Of a stretch of DNA of 64,000 nt, positions 1 to 8,996 are shown piece by piece. The translations under genes were made by a program, and so were the position numbers. A model generated the notes under the pieces. The model did no database searches and was not told the origin of the DNA. It saw only the letters and a program-made list of their open reading frames with translations. This stretch comes from Xanthobacteraceae bacterium (lineage in GTDB: Bacteria > Pseudomonadota > Alphaproteobacteria > Rhizobiales > Xanthobacteraceae), in assembly GCA_029266425.1 (NCBI GenBank), contig JAQSWY010000007.1, positions 82,340 to 146,339 on the forward strand. Direction: 5' to 3'. Within the stretch, counting starts at the first letter, position 1. Each line of letters opens with the position of its first letter.

Positions 1-1238
1 TGGCGTTCCTCGATCGCGCCAATGTTGGCTTCGCCAAGAAGGCGTTCCAGGCCGACACCGGCATCTCGGATGCCGCCTTCGCGTTCGGCGCCAGCATCTT
101 CTTCCTCGGCTACGCACTGTTCGAAGTTCCGTCCAACCTCATCATGCACCGCGTCGGCGCCAAGATGTGGATGGCGCGCATCATGGTGTCCTGGGGCCTG
201 ATCTCGGCGGCGATGATGTTCGCGCATGACGAGATCACCTTCTACATACTGCGCGTGCTGCTCGGCATTGCCGAGGCCGGCTTCTTCCCGGGCGTGATCC
301 TTTATCTCACCTACTGGTTCCCCTCCTTCGCCCGCGGCCGGGCGATGGGGCTGTTCTATTTCGGTGCGCCGCTCGCCTTCATCTTCGGCAGCCCGCTCTC
401 CGGACTCTTGCTGGAGTTCCAGGGGCTCGGCGGCCTGCATGGCTGGCAGTGGATGTTCATGGTGGAGGGCCTGCTCGCCTCCGTGGTCGGCGTCTGGGCC
501 TATTTCTACCTCGACAACAAGCCGAACGACGCCAGATGGCTGACCGCGGCCGAGAAGGCCGAGCTCGGTGCCGCGCTCGCCGCGGAAGAGACGCAGAAGA
601 CCGCGCACGGACCGCGCGGCACGCTGGCCGCGCTCGGCAATCCGCGCGTGCTCTACTTCGCGCTCATCTATTTCATCATCCAGATGAGCGTCTATGGCGT
701 GGTGTTCTACCTGCCGACCCAGGTCGCCAGCCTGCTCGGAACCAATGTCGGCCTCACCGTCGGCTTCGTCACCGCCGTGCCATGGGTGTGCGCGCTGGTC
801 GCGACCTATCTGCTGCCGCGCTGGTCGGATCGCACGGGTGAGCGGCGTCTCTTCGCCGCCGGCATCCTGGTGGTGTGCGCCGCCGGCATCGCCGCCTCGG
901 TGGCGAGCGCCTCGCCCGCGCTGTCGCTGGTGGCGCTGTGCTTTGCAGCGGCCGGCTTCATCTCGGTGCAGCCGATCTTCTGGACGCTGCCGACCGGCTA
1001 TCTCGGCGGGGTCGCCGCAGCCGGCGGCATCGCGCTCATCAACTCGCTCGGCTCGCTCGGCGGCTTCGTGGCGCCGAACGTGAAGACCTGGGCGGAAGCC
1101 TCCTTCGCCTCCAGTGCTGCCGGCCTCTATGTGCTGGCGGCGACGACGCTGCTCGGCGCGATCCTGGTGTTCGCGCTGGCCGCCGTCGGCATCGGCCGCG
1201 AGACACGCACCGCCGCCACCTCCGCCTCCAGCCGCTGA
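1..1238 (+). CDS. MFS sugar-acid transporter, 5' end cut by window edge
   Basis: Partial inner-membrane transporter of the major facilitator superfamily, anion:cation symporter (ACS) type. The reading frame is open from base 3, so the start lies upstream of the window. The visible N-terminal part reads DRANVGFAKK, the signature found at the first loop of tartrate/phthalate/rhamnonate-type carriers, followed by GYALFEVPSNLIMHR and about eleven further hydrophobic helices. The stop is 27 bases before the rhamnonate dehydratase gene on the same strand, so an operon and a role in rhamnonate or similar aldonate uptake are inferred. Exact substrate is not readable from sequence. Confidence 0.85.
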   Translation, partial: AFLDRANVGFAKKAFQADTGISDAAFAFGASIFFLGYALFEVPSNLIMHRVGAKMWMARIMVSWGLISAAMMFAHDEITFYILRVLLGIAEAGFFPGVILYLTYWFPSFARGRAMGLFYFGAPLAFIFGSPLSGLLLEFQGLGGLHGWQWMFMVEGLLASVVGVWAYFYLDNKPNDARWLTAAEKAELGAALAAEETQKTAHGPRGTLAALGNPRVLYFALIYFIIQMSVYGVVFYLPTQVASLLGTNVGLTVGFVTAVPWVCALVATYLLPRWSDRTGERRLFAAGILVVCAAGIAASVASASPALSLVALCFAAAGFISVQPIFWTLPTGYLGGVAAAGGIALINSLGSLGGFVAPNVKTWAEASFASSAAGLYVLAATTLLGAILVFALAAVGIGRETRTAATSASSR

Positions 1239-1265
1239 ACCTCGATCTGCGGGAGCCTCACAGAC

Positions 1266-2450
1266 ATGACCATGCCCACCATCAAGGCCGTACGCGCACT
1301 CACAGTACGTGGCGGCGGCGCCGACTATCACGATCAGGGCTCCGGCCACTGGATCGACGACCATATCGGCACGCCGATGGGCAAGTATCCGGAGTATCGC
1401 CAGAGCCGGCAGAGCTTCGGCATCAATGTGCTGGGCACGCTGGTGGTGGAGATCGAGGCCGACGACGGCACCGTCGGCTTCGCCGTCACCACCGCGGGCG
1501 AGATCGGGGCGTACATCGTCGAGAAGCATCTCTCGCGCTTCCTGATCGGCCGCAAGGTCACCGAGATCGAGAAGATCTGGGACCAGATGTACTTCGCCAC
1601 CCAGTATTACGGCCGCAAGGGCGTAGTGCTGAACACCATCTCCGGTGTCGACCTCGCGCTGTGGGACCTGCTCGCCAAGGTGCGCAAGGAACCCGTGCAT
1701 GCGCTGCTCGGCGGCCCGGTGCGTGACGAACTGCAGTTCTACGCCACCGGCGCCCGCCCCGACCTTGCCAAGCAGATGGGCTTCATCGGCGGCAAGATGC
1801 CCCTTCATCACGTTCCCGCCGAGGGCGAGGAAGGCCTCAGGAAGAATATCGAGGAACTTGCCACCATGCGCGAGCGCGTCGGCGAGGATTTCTGGCTGAT
1901 GTTCGACTGCTGGATGAGCCTCGATCTCAATTACGCGACCAGGCTCGCCCACAAGGCACACGAGTACGGGCTGAAATGGGTAGAGGAGTGCCTCTCCCCG
2001 GACGACTACTGGGGCTATGCCGAGCTGAGGAAGAACGTGCCGAAGGGCATGCTGGTGACCACCGGTGAGCACGAGGCGACGCGCTGGGGCTTCCGCATGC
2101 TGCTGGAGATGGGCTGCTGCGACCTCATCCAGCCGGATGTCGGCTGGTGCGGCGGCGTCACCGAGCTCATCAAGATCTCGGCGCTTGCCGACGCCCATGG
2201 CGCGCTGGTGGTGCCACATGGCTCCAGCGTCTACAGCTACCACTTCGTCATCACCCGCCAGAACTCGCCCTTCGCCGAGTTCCTGATGATGGCACCCAAG
2301 GCCGACGAGGTGGTGCCGATGTTCACCCCGCTCCTCCTCGACGAGCCGGTGCCAGTGAACGGGCGGATGAAGGCGAGCGCGCTCGACAAGCCGGGCTTCG
2401 GCGTGCGGCTGAACCCCGAGATCAAGCTGCACCGCCCCTACGTGGCGTGA
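1266..2450 (+). CDS. rhmD: L-rhamnonate dehydratase (enolase superfamily)
   Basis: Dehydrates L-rhamnonate to 2-keto-3-deoxy-L-rhamnonate in the cytoplasm. The 394-residue protein aligns by eye along its whole length with E. coli RhmD, including [15 protein letters not shown] near the N-terminus, [13 protein letters not shown], and [21 protein letters not shown]. Expected Mg2+ ligands are D214 (in MFDCWMS), E240 (WVEEC) and E268 (TTGEHE). The His-Asp dyad is H318 (VVPHGSS) and D291 (QPDVGW). Start chosen at the first ATG, 27 bases after the transporter. No other rhamnose gene is seen, so the rest of the pathway is upstream or elsewhere. Confidence 0.95.
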   Translation: MTMPTIKAVRALTVRGGGADYHDQGSGHWIDDHIGTPMGKYPEYRQSRQSFGINVLGTLVVEIEADDGTVGFAVTTAGEIGAYIVEKHLSRFLIGRKVTEIEKIWDQMYFATQYYGRKGVVLNTISGVDLALWDLLAKVRKEPVHALLGGPVRDELQFYATGARPDLAKQMGFIGGKMPLHHVPAEGEEGLRKNIEELATMRERVGEDFWLMFDCWMSLDLNYATRLAHKAHEYGLKWVEECLSPDDYWGYAELRKNVPKGMLVTTGEHEATRWGFRMLLEMGCCDLIQPDVGWCGGVTELIKISALADAHGALVVPHGSSVYSYHFVITRQNSPFAEFLMMAPKADEVVPMFTPLLLDEPVPVNGRMKASALDKPGFGVRLNPEIKLHRPYVA

Positions 2451-2460
2451 GGCCCGGTGG

Positions 2461-2516
2461 GCCGCCGGGCTTATCCTTGGGCTTGCCAAGGACAAGCCCG
2501 GAGGGGCCGGCATGAC
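2461..2516. repeat. Palindromic repeat / bidirectional terminator between convergent genes
   Basis: Bases 2467-2480 and 2486-2499 form a 14-bp stem with one mismatch and a 5-base loop, placed between the convergent rhmD and gguB stops. There is no T-run. Read on the minus strand it contains CGGGCTTGTC next to GTCATG. That is the same core as the repeats at 19881-20020 and 39255-39340, so this is a dispersed REP-like element probably serving as terminator or mRNA 3' stabiliser. Confidence 0.6.
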
Positions 2517-2539
2517 GCTCTCTGGCTAAGGCGCCGCCT

Positions 2540-3730
2540 TCAGCGCTTCTGGTTGTAGACGTCGAGACAGACCGCGCCGAGCAGCACCAGGCCCTTGATC
2601 ACCTGCTGGTAGTCGATGCCGATGCCGAGGATGGACATGCCGTTGTTCATCACGCCCATGATCAGGGCGCCGATCACCGCGCCCGCCACCCGCCCGACGC
2701 CGCCATAGGCCGAGGCGCCGCCGATGAAGCAGGCGGCGATGACGTCGAGCTCGAAGCCGAGCCCGGCCTTGGGCGTCGCGGTGTTGAGCCGGGCGGCGAA
2801 GACGAGACCGGCGAGCGCCGCGAGCACACCCATGTTCACGAAGGTGAGGAAGGTCAGCCGCTCGGTCTTGATGCCGGAGAGTTTCGCCGCCTTCTCGTTG
2901 CCGCCGACGGCGTAGATCTGCCGGCCGATCGTGGTGCGGGTGGTGACGAAGGCATAGAGCGCGATCAGCGCGGTCATGATCACCAGCACGTTGGGCAGGC
3001 CGCGATGCGAGGCGATGAGGTAGGTGAAATAGACGATCACCCCGAAGAACAGCAGGTTCTTGATCAGGAAGAAGCCGTAGGGCTCGGTCTCGATGCCGTG
3101 GCTCTCCTGCCGCGAACGGCTCTTGAAGTTCATGTAGACGAGGGCGAGCGCCAGCACCGCGCCGATGGCCAGTGAGGTCGGGTAGAGCGCACCGGCACCC
3201 GGCACGAACTCGGGGATGAAGCCGGAGGAGAGCTTCTGGAAGGTCGGCGGGAACGGGCCGACCGACTGGCCCGCCAGCAGGGCGAGCGCCAGCCCCTTGA
3301 ACACCAGCATGCCGGCCAGCGTCACGATGAAGGATGGTATCCGGAAATAGGCCACCCAATAGCCTTGGGCAGCGCCGATCAGCGCCCCGACCGCGAGGCA
3401 TATGAGCGTGGCGGAGACGAAGTCGACGCCGTAGCGCACCATGAGCACCGCCGCGACCGCGCCGATGAAGCCCGCCACCGAGCCGACCGAGAGATCGATG
3501 TGCCCGGTGACGATCACCAGCAGCATGCCGAGCGCCATGATGACGATGTAGCTGTTCTGCAGCACGAGATTGGTGAGGTTCAGCGGCCGCAGCAGCGTGC
3601 CGTCGGTCACCACCTGGAAGAACGCCATGATGGCGAACAGCGACAGCAGCATGCCGTATTCGCGCAGGTTGTTCTTCAGGAAGCCGGCGTGTTTGGCCTC
3701 GTCCCTGAGCACCACGGTCTTTTCGCTCAT
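2540..3730 (-). CDS. gguB: Multiple-sugar ABC transporter permease (GguB/XylH/MmsB type)
   Basis: Inner-membrane permease of the ChvE-associated sugar ABC importer, 396 residues with about ten hydrophobic helices. It contains the ribose/xylose-permease hallmark VTGHIDLSVGSVAGFIGA and the distal AVGGNEKAAKLSGI and GALIMGVMNNGM segments. Length fits the XylH/GguB branch, which is longer than RbsC. The start ATG overlaps the gguA stop as ATGA, implying translational coupling. Last gene of the long arabinose/galactose run; the hairpin at 2467-2499 lies just beyond its stop. Confidence 0.93.
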   Translation of the reverse strand: MSEKTVVLRDEAKHAGFLKNNLREYGMLLSLFAIMAFFQVVTDGTLLRPLNLTNLVLQNSYIVIMALGMLLVIVTGHIDLSVGSVAGFIGAVAAVLMVRYGVDFVSATLICLAVGALIGAAQGYWVAYFRIPSFIVTLAGMLVFKGLALALLAGQSVGPFPPTFQKLSSGFIPEFVPGAGALYPTSLAIGAVLALALVYMNFKSRSRQESHGIETEPYGFFLIKNLLFFGVIVYFTYLIASHRGLPNVLVIMTALIALYAFVTTRTTIGRQIYAVGGNEKAAKLSGIKTERLTFLTFVNMGVLAALAGLVFAARLNTATPKAGLGFELDVIAACFIGGASAYGGVGRVAGAVIGALIMGVMNNGMSILGIGIDYQQVIKGLVLLGAVCLDVYNQKR

Positions 3731-5262
3731 GGCCGGTTTTCTCCCTTGCGCATGATGGCGCGCATGATCTTTTCCTGGGTGGCGTCAGCTCCGTCGAATT
3801 CGCCGACGAAGGCGCCCTCGTTCATCACGCAGATGCGGTCGCACATGCCGAGCAGTTCCGGCATTTCCGACGAGATCATCACCACGCCCTTCCCGGCATC
3901 GGCCAGCTCGTTGATGATGGTGTAGATCTCGTATTTTGCGCCGACATCGATGCCGCGGGTCGGCTCGTCGAGGATCAGCACCTTGGGGTCGGTGAACAGC
4001 CATTTCGACAGCACCACTTTCTGCTGGTTGCCGCCGGAAAGCTTGCCCGCCTCCTGATAGACGCTGGAGCAGCGGATGCGCATCCGCCCGCGATACTCGC
4101 TCGCGACCTTCAACTCCTTCATGTCGTCGATCACGCGACCGGCCGCGATGCCGTCCAGATTGGCGAGGGTCACGTTCTTGCGGACGTCCTCGGCGAGCAG
4201 CAGGCCGAGTTGTTTGCGGTCCTCGGTGACGTAAGCGAGGCCCGCATCCATGGCGCGTCCCACGGTCGACAGATCGACCTCCCGGCCGTCGATGGAGGCG
4301 CGGCCGGTGATGCGCTGCCCGTAGGACCGTCCGAACAGGCTCATGGCGAACTCGGTCCGCCCCGCTCCCATCAGCCCGGCGATGCCGACGATCTCGCCGC
4401 GGCGCACATGGAAATCGACATTCCGGATCATTTGCCGGTCGGCATGGAGCGGATGATAGACCGACCAATCCTTCACCGCGAGGATGGTCTCGCCGATGTT
4501 CGGCTCCCGCTTCGGGAAGCGGTGCTCGAGATCGCGATCGACCATCTTACGGATGATGCGGTCCTCCTCGACCACGCCCGCATGGCAATCCATCGTGTCG
4601 ACGGTGCGCCCGTCGCGTAGCACGGTGATGCGGTCGGCGACGCGCGAGACCTCGTTCAGCTTGTGCGAGATCAGGATCGAGGAGATGCCGTGGGCCCGGA
4701 ACTCGACCAGCAGGTCAAGCAGCGCCTCGCTGTCCTTCTCGTTGAGGCTCGCAGTCGGCTCGTCGAGGATCAGGAGCCGCACCTCCTTCGACAGCGCCTT
4801 GGCGATCTCGACGAGTTGCTGCTTGCCAACGCCGATATTGGTGATCAGCGTATCCGGCGCCTCCTCCAGCCCCACCTTGGCGAGCAGTTCGCGGGTGCGC
4901 CGGTGCACGGCGCCGCGGTCGATGATGCCGAAGCGCGAAGGTGGTTTGGCGATGAAGATGTTCTCCGCGATCGACATCAGCGGGATCAGCGCCAGTTCCT
5001 GATGGATGATGATGATGCCGAGCGCCTCGGAATCATTGATGTCGCGGAACCGCCGTTCCTCGCCGTCATAGAGGATCGCGCCCTCATAGGAGCCGTGCGG
5101 ATAGACCCCGCTCAGCACCTTCATCAGGGTCGACTTGCCGGCGCCGTTCTCGCCGACGAGGGCGTGGATCTCCCCGGCCGCGACGGTGAAGTTGACATCG
5201 CTCAGCGCCTTCACCCCGGTGAAGTTCTTGCTGATGCCGCGCATTTCAAGGATCGCGTTCAT
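3727..5262 (-). CDS. gguA: Multiple-sugar ABC transporter ATPase (GguA/XylG/MmsA type)
   Basis: Cytoplasmic ATPase with two fused nucleotide-binding domains, 511 residues. Domain 1 has Walker A GENGAGKST at about residues 38-46 and LLILDEPTASL. Domain 2 has the signature LSGGNQQKV and LILDEPTRGIDVG, with a degenerate second Walker A, as usual in this family. The start is placed at 5262, where GGGAGGGAG stands correctly before ATG; an in-frame ATG 45 bases upstream has no ribosome site and extends past the conserved N-terminus. Lies 66 bases after chvE and overlaps gguB. Confidence 0.94.
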   Translation of the reverse strand: MNAILEMRGISKNFTGVKALSDVNFTVAAGEIHALVGENGAGKSTLMKVLSGVYPHGSYEGAILYDGEERRFRDINDSEALGIIIIHQELALIPLMSIAENIFIAKPPSRFGIIDRGAVHRRTRELLAKVGLEEAPDTLITNIGVGKQQLVEIAKALSKEVRLLILDEPTASLNEKDSEALLDLLVEFRAHGISSILISHKLNEVSRVADRITVLRDGRTVDTMDCHAGVVEEDRIIRKMVDRDLEHRFPKREPNIGETILAVKDWSVYHPLHADRQMIRNVDFHVRRGEIVGIAGLMGAGRTEFAMSLFGRSYGQRITGRASIDGREVDLSTVGRAMDAGLAYVTEDRKQLGLLLAEDVRKNVTLANLDGIAAGRVIDDMKELKVASEYRGRMRIRCSSVYQEAGKLSGGNQQKVVLSKWLFTDPKVLILDEPTRGIDVGAKYEIYTIINELADAGKGVVMISSEMPELLGMCDRICVMNEGAFVGEFDGADATQEKIMRAIMRKGENRP

Positions 5263-5284
5263 CGCGCTCCCTCCCATGGAAGAC

Positions 5285-5314
5285 GGCGGCCGCGCGATAT
5301 CCTGCACGGCCGCC
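5285..5314 (-). promoter_or_regulatory. Hairpin between binding-protein and ATPase genes
   Basis: GGCGGCCG at 5285-5292 pairs perfectly with CGGCCGCC at 5307-5314 around a 14-base loop, inside the 66-base chvE-gguA gap. No T-run follows. A hairpin at this spot commonly raises binding-protein mRNA level relative to the membrane components by protecting the upstream 3' end; that role is inferred. Confidence 0.5.
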
Positions 5315-5328
5315 CTCGAAGCTGACGA

Positions 5329-6393
5329 TCAGTTGATCTGGTCTTTCTTGTAGTAGCCGCTGCCGACCAGCACGGCTTCCCAATTGCTCTTGTCGACCAC
5401 GACCGGCTTCAGGAGATAGGACGGCACGACCTTGACGCCATTGTTGTAGGTCTTGGTGTCGTTCACCGTGACTTCCTTGCCGCTGAGCGAGGCGTCCACC
5501 ATGTCGGCCGTGACCTTGGCGAGGTCGCGGGTGTCCTTGAAGATGGTGGAATACTGCTCGCCGGCGAGGATCGACTTCATGGAGGGGACTTCGGCGTCCT
5601 GGCCGCTGACGACCGGCATCTTCATGTCGCCGCTGCCATAGCCGACGCCCTTGAGCGAGGACAGGATGCCGATGGACAGCCCGTCATAGGGCGAGAGCAC
5701 GGCGTCCACCCGCTTGTTGGTGTAGTAGGCGCTGAGCAGGTTATCCATGCGGGCCTGGGCGGTGGCGCCGTCCCAGCGCAGGGTGGACACCTTGTCCATG
5801 CCCATCTGGCCGCTCTGCACCTTGAGCTTGCCGCTGTCGATGTAGGGCTTCAGCACCGACATGGCGCCGTCATAGAAGAAGTAGGCGTTGTTGTCGTCCG
5901 GCGAGCCGCCGAACAGCTCGATGTTGAACGGGCCCTTGGCCTCCGGCAGGCCGAGCGCCTTGACGATGGACTGCGCCTGCAGCACCCCGACCTGGAAATT
6001 GTCGAATGTCGCGTAATAGTCGACGTTCGGCGTGTCGCGGATCAGCCGGTCATAGGCGATGACCTTGATGCCCTTGTCCTTGGCCTGCTTCAGCACGTCG
6101 GACAAAGTAGTGCCGTCGATCGAGGCGATCACCAGCACCTTGGCGCCCTTCGTCACCATGTTCTCGATCTGCGAGAGCTGGTTCGGAATGTCGTCCTCTG
6201 CATATTGCAGGTCGGTGGTGTAGCCGCGCTCCTTGAGCACTTTCACCATATTGTCGCCGTCCGCGATCCAGCGGGCGGAGGATTTGGTCGGCATGGCGAT
6301 GCCGACGGTGCCCTTGCCCTGCGCAAACGCAGGACCCGCGAGCACGACCGCGCCGAGCGCGATCGCCGACAGGGTCGTCTTGATCAGCTTCAT
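5329..6393 (-). CDS. chvE: ChvE-type periplasmic multiple sugar-binding protein
   Basis: Periplasmic binding protein for L-arabinose, D-galactose, D-xylose and related pyranoses. The 354-residue product matches A. tumefaciens ChvE almost block for block, for example [43 protein letters not shown] and [14 protein letters not shown] Sec signal peptide of about 24 residues ends in PAFA before QGKG. First gene of chvE-gguA-gguB, 91 bases after dgoA. In Agrobacterium ChvE also presents sugars to the VirA kinase; no vir genes are seen here, so only transport is supported. Confidence 0.96.
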   Translation of the reverse strand: MKLIKTTLSAIALGAVVLAGPAFAQGKGTVGIAMPTKSSARWIADGDNMVKVLKERGYTTDLQYAEDDIPNQLSQIENMVTKGAKVLVIASIDGTTLSDVLKQAKDKGIKVIAYDRLIRDTPNVDYYATFDNFQVGVLQAQSIVKALGLPEAKGPFNIELFGGSPDDNNAYFFYDGAMSVLKPYIDSGKLKVQSGQMGMDKVSTLRWDGATAQARMDNLLSAYYTNKRVDAVLSPYDGLSIGILSSLKGVGYGSGDMKMPVVSGQDAEVPSMKSILAGEQYSTIFKDTRDLAKVTADMVDASLSGKEVTVNDTKTYNNGVKVVPSYLLKPVVVDKSNWEAVLVGSGYYKKDQIN

Positions 6394-6484
6394 GTTTCAC
6401 TCCCAGTGTTGAGCGTTGATGGCCCCGCGTTTTCGCGGGCGGTTTCTTGGCGCCGGCGCCTTGCCGCGCATGTCATTCGCCGCG
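6394..6484 (-). promoter_or_regulatory. dgoA-chvE spacer with GC hairpin
   Basis: The only gap above 70 bases between dgoA and gguB. It holds a short hairpin at 6422-6440 (CCCGCG-AAAA-CGCGGG on the minus strand) and a GGCGCCGGCGCC palindrome just upstream, with no T-run. A separate chvE promoter could lie here, but I see no convincing -35/-10 pair; the sequence just before the ATG is GGGAGTGAAAC, a good ribosome site. Confidence 0.35.
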
Positions 6485-7147
6485 TCACCCGACGGCGCGC
6501 GGCAATTCGGTTCCGAACACGGCGTCATAGGCGGTGATGGTCGCGCGTGCCCTCGCCCGCACCTCGCCGGCGGCAAGGCCCGGCTTGAAGAGGCTCGAGC
6601 CGAGGCCGAAGGTGCGGACGCCGGCGGCCGCATAGGCGGCGAAATCCTTGTCCGCGACGCCGCCGACCGCGCCGATCTCGGTGTCCGCCGGCAGCACGAC
6701 GCTGATCGCCGCGATGCCCGCCGGGCCGAGCAGGCTGGCGGGGAAGAACTTCAGTCCCGAGGCGCCGGCCTTGAGTGCTTGGAGCGCCTCGGTCGGCGTC
6801 AGCACGCCCGGCATCGTCACCATGCCGAGCGCGCTCGCGCGGCGGATCACCTCCGGCTCGACATTCGGGCTGACCATCAGCCGGCCGCCGACATCGGCCA
6901 ATCGGTCGACCTCGCCCGTCTCCAGCACGGTGCCGGCGCCGATCAGCACGCCCGCTGGCGCGAGCCTCGCGGCCGCGGCGATGGAGCGGAACGGATCGGG
7001 CGAATTGAGTGGGATTTCGATCGCCTCGAAGCCTTCCTCGATCAGCGCGGCGACCACTGCCTCTGCCTCGTGCGGGGCGATCCCGCGCAGGATCGCGACC
7101 AGCGAGCGTCGGATATTGGGCCATGGGATGGAGGCGGTGGCGCTCAT
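6485..7147 (-). CDS. dgoA: 2-dehydro-3-deoxy-6-phosphogalactonate aldolase
   Basis: Cleaves KDPGal to pyruvate and D-glyceraldehyde 3-phosphate, the last step of the De Ley-Doudoroff galactose pathway. The 220-residue class-I aldolase has LVAILRG (R21), EAIEIPLNSP (catalytic E44), GAGTVL, RLMVSPN, and Schiff-base K133 in GLKFFPA. EIPLNSP and RLMVSPN favour the DgoA rather than the Eda branch. Start overlaps the dgoK stop as ATGA. Sits at the end of the catabolic part of the operon. Confidence 0.93.
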   Translation of the reverse strand: MSATASIPWPNIRRSLVAILRGIAPHEAEAVVAALIEEGFEAIEIPLNSPDPFRSIAAAARLAPAGVLIGAGTVLETGEVDRLADVGGRLMVSPNVEPEVIRRASALGMVTMPGVLTPTEALQALKAGASGLKFFPASLLGPAGIAAISVVLPADTEIGAVGGVADKDFAAYAAAGVRTFGLGSSLFKPGLAAGEVRARARATITAYDAVFGTELPRAVG

Positions 7148-8082
7148 CGCAGCGCTCCTTCGGTGGTGAGAAAGGCGGCCGTGGCCGCGGCATGCAGGCC
7201 GTCGCGCACGCTCGCCTCGGCGTCCTGGATGGTGACACCCGCGGCGCCCGCCATTTCGAGCGCACGAGCGTAGAGCGCCGCCGCCGGCCCGGCCGCGATC
7301 AGCACGGCGCCATCGAGCGCACCGTAGCGGCTGGCGGCACCGGCCAGCTCAACGCCGATCAAGAGTCCGGAAAGCCGCGCCAGTGTCTCCTCCGCTGGGT
7401 TGTCGGCGAGGAGCCAACGGGCCCTCAGCTCAAACAGCAGATTGGTCGCCCGCGCCGGTGCGGCGAGCGCGTCAGCGACGCCGCTGGCGAAGCCGGCGCT
7501 GCCGGCATCGACCGCATCAACGCCCTCCACCGCCGGCTTGATCACCGAGGCGGTGCGCAAGAGCTGGAACAGCTCCCCCGTCATGAAAGTGGCGAAGCTT
7601 TCGATCACCCCGCCCCTCAGCCGCACCCATTTGGAATGCGTGCCCGGCAGACAAGCTAGGCCATCGTGCCCGCCCAAGGAGAGCCCGAGCAACTGGGTTT
7701 CCTCGCCGCGGATCACGTCCGGATGCTCCGCGCTGCGCTGGGCGATGCCCGGCAGGATGCGCACCGTGCGACGTCTGGCCGACGCAATCGTCGAACGGGC
7801 GGCGAGCTCGTCGAGCCGCACCGGCGTGTCGAGATAGGAGGCCTCGATCCATCCGGCGCGCGAGCCGACCATGCCGCACATCATCACCGGGACGCCGTCC
7901 GGCACGCCAAGCGCATTGAGGTGGGATTCCAGCACCGCCTCGAACCCGCGGGTGCCGGAGGCGGCGAGCCCGTCGCCGCTGCGCCGCTCGGCCAGCACCA
8001 GGCCGTCGCGGTCGAGCGCCCAGAGCCGGAAGCTCGACGTGCCCCAATCGACAATGACGTGGGAGGCAGAGAGCGTCGCCAT
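7144..8082 (-). CDS. dgoK: 2-dehydro-3-deoxygalactonokinase
   Basis: Phosphorylates 2-keto-3-deoxygalactonate to KDPGal using ATP. The 312-residue protein carries the DgoK family landmarks VDWGTSSFRLWALD at the N-terminus, MCGMVGSRAGW, PGIAQR, ADVIRGEETQ-like VIRGEETQLLG, and PGTHSKWV. Two adjacent ATG codons exist. The second (8082) is chosen because GGAG lies seven bases before it; the first (8085) would give ATGA overlap with the lactonase stop and a four-base spacing. Coupled to both neighbours. Confidence 0.92.
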   Translation of the reverse strand: MATLSASHVIVDWGTSSFRLWALDRDGLVLAERRSGDGLAASGTRGFEAVLESHLNALGVPDGVPVMMCGMVGSRAGWIEASYLDTPVRLDELAARSTIASARRRTVRILPGIAQRSAEHPDVIRGEETQLLGLSLGGHDGLACLPGTHSKWVRLRGGVIESFATFMTGELFQLLRTASVIKPAVEGVDAVDAGSAGFASGVADALAAPARATNLLFELRARWLLADNPAEETLARLSGLLIGVELAGAASRYGALDGAVLIAAGPAAALYARALEMAGAAGVTIQDAEASVRDGLHAAATAAFLTTEGALR

Positions 8083-8987
8083 CATGCCGCTCCCAGTCTC
8101 GCGCGCGGCTCGGCCCGGCCCTTGGCGCCGACATCGAGCAGGAAGGTGCGGCCTTGGTTCGGGTCTGCCGCGCACGCCGCCTCATCCATGTCTTCATAGG
8201 CGGAGGTGACCAGCATCCGGCTGAAATCCGCACCCACGAAGACCGGGCAACTCGCCTGGCGTGCCGGCACGGGCACCGTGCGCACGCGCTTCCCGGCCGG
8301 TGTATAGGCGTCCACGCACCCTGCCCCCCAACGCGCGCACCAGATCAACCCCTCGGCATCGGTCACCGCGCCGTCGAGCCCGCCTTCGCCGTGATGCCAA
8401 TAGAGGGCGGATGGCGCACCAAGCGGCAGGCCGGTCGTCGGATCGAGCGGCACCCGGTGCAGCACGTTCTCGCGTGTATCCGTGAAATAGCCCGTAGCAC
8501 CGTCAGGCGAGAAGCAGATGGCGTTCGGAATGGTGATGCCGGCGAACAGCCGGCTTAGTTCGCCGCCGCGCAGCGCATAGATCGCGCCAGCACCCGCCTG
8601 CGCCTTGCGGCCCATGGTGCTGGTCCAGAGCGTGCCGGACGGATGCACTCGCGCGTCGTTCGAGCGGGTCGCCGGATTGTCGGCCTCGATCGGCGTGTGA
8701 AGCGCCAGATGTCCGTCGGCGATGCGGCGGAGATGGAGCCCGTTGTCCGCCACGACCAGTTGATGGTCATCGTCGACGTAAGCGAGCGCGCTCGCCATGA
8801 ACGGCAGCGCGTGCGCCGTCACCTCGCGAGTGTCGAGCTTCGGGTCGAGCTTCGCCTCGAACAACCGGCGCTCCAGAATGTCGAACCACCAGGCGGTGTC
8901 GCTCGCTGCGTCATAGGCCGGACCCTCACCGAGATGGCAGCGCTCCCCACCTATGATGCTGATGGCGACTTCTTCGATCGCTATCAT
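8082..8987 (-). CDS. SMP-30/gluconolactonase-family aldonolactonase
   Basis: Predicted cytoplasmic metal-dependent lactonase opening L-arabinono- or D-galactono-lactone to the aldonate. The 301-residue beta-propeller has the SMP-30 landmarks LGEGPAYD (metal Glu at the N-terminus), SNDARVHPSG, TIPNAICFSPDG and GGLDGAVTDAEG. Embedded between the XylD-like dehydratase (9-base gap) and dgoK (overlap), which places it directly after the sugar dehydrogenase step. Family members act on several lactones; the arabinose/galactose specificity comes only from context. Confidence 0.88.
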   Translation of the reverse strand: MIAIEEVAISIIGGERCHLGEGPAYDAASDTAWWFDILERRLFEAKLDPKLDTREVTAHALPFMASALAYVDDDHQLVVADNGLHLRRIADGHLALHTPIEADNPATRSNDARVHPSGTLWTSTMGRKAQAGAGAIYALRGGELSRLFAGITIPNAICFSPDGATGYFTDTRENVLHRVPLDPTTGLPLGAPSALYWHHGEGGLDGAVTDAEGLIWCARWGAGCVDAYTPAGKRVRTVPVPARQASCPVFVGADFSRMLVTSAYEDMDEAACAADPNQGRTFLLDVGAKGRAEPRARLGAA

Positions 8988-8996
8988 CCGCCCGCC

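Noticed and set aside
5329..6393. ChvE as evidence for a virulence (vir) region
   Set aside because: No vir genes, T-DNA borders or VirA partner; the gene is part of a sugar operon.
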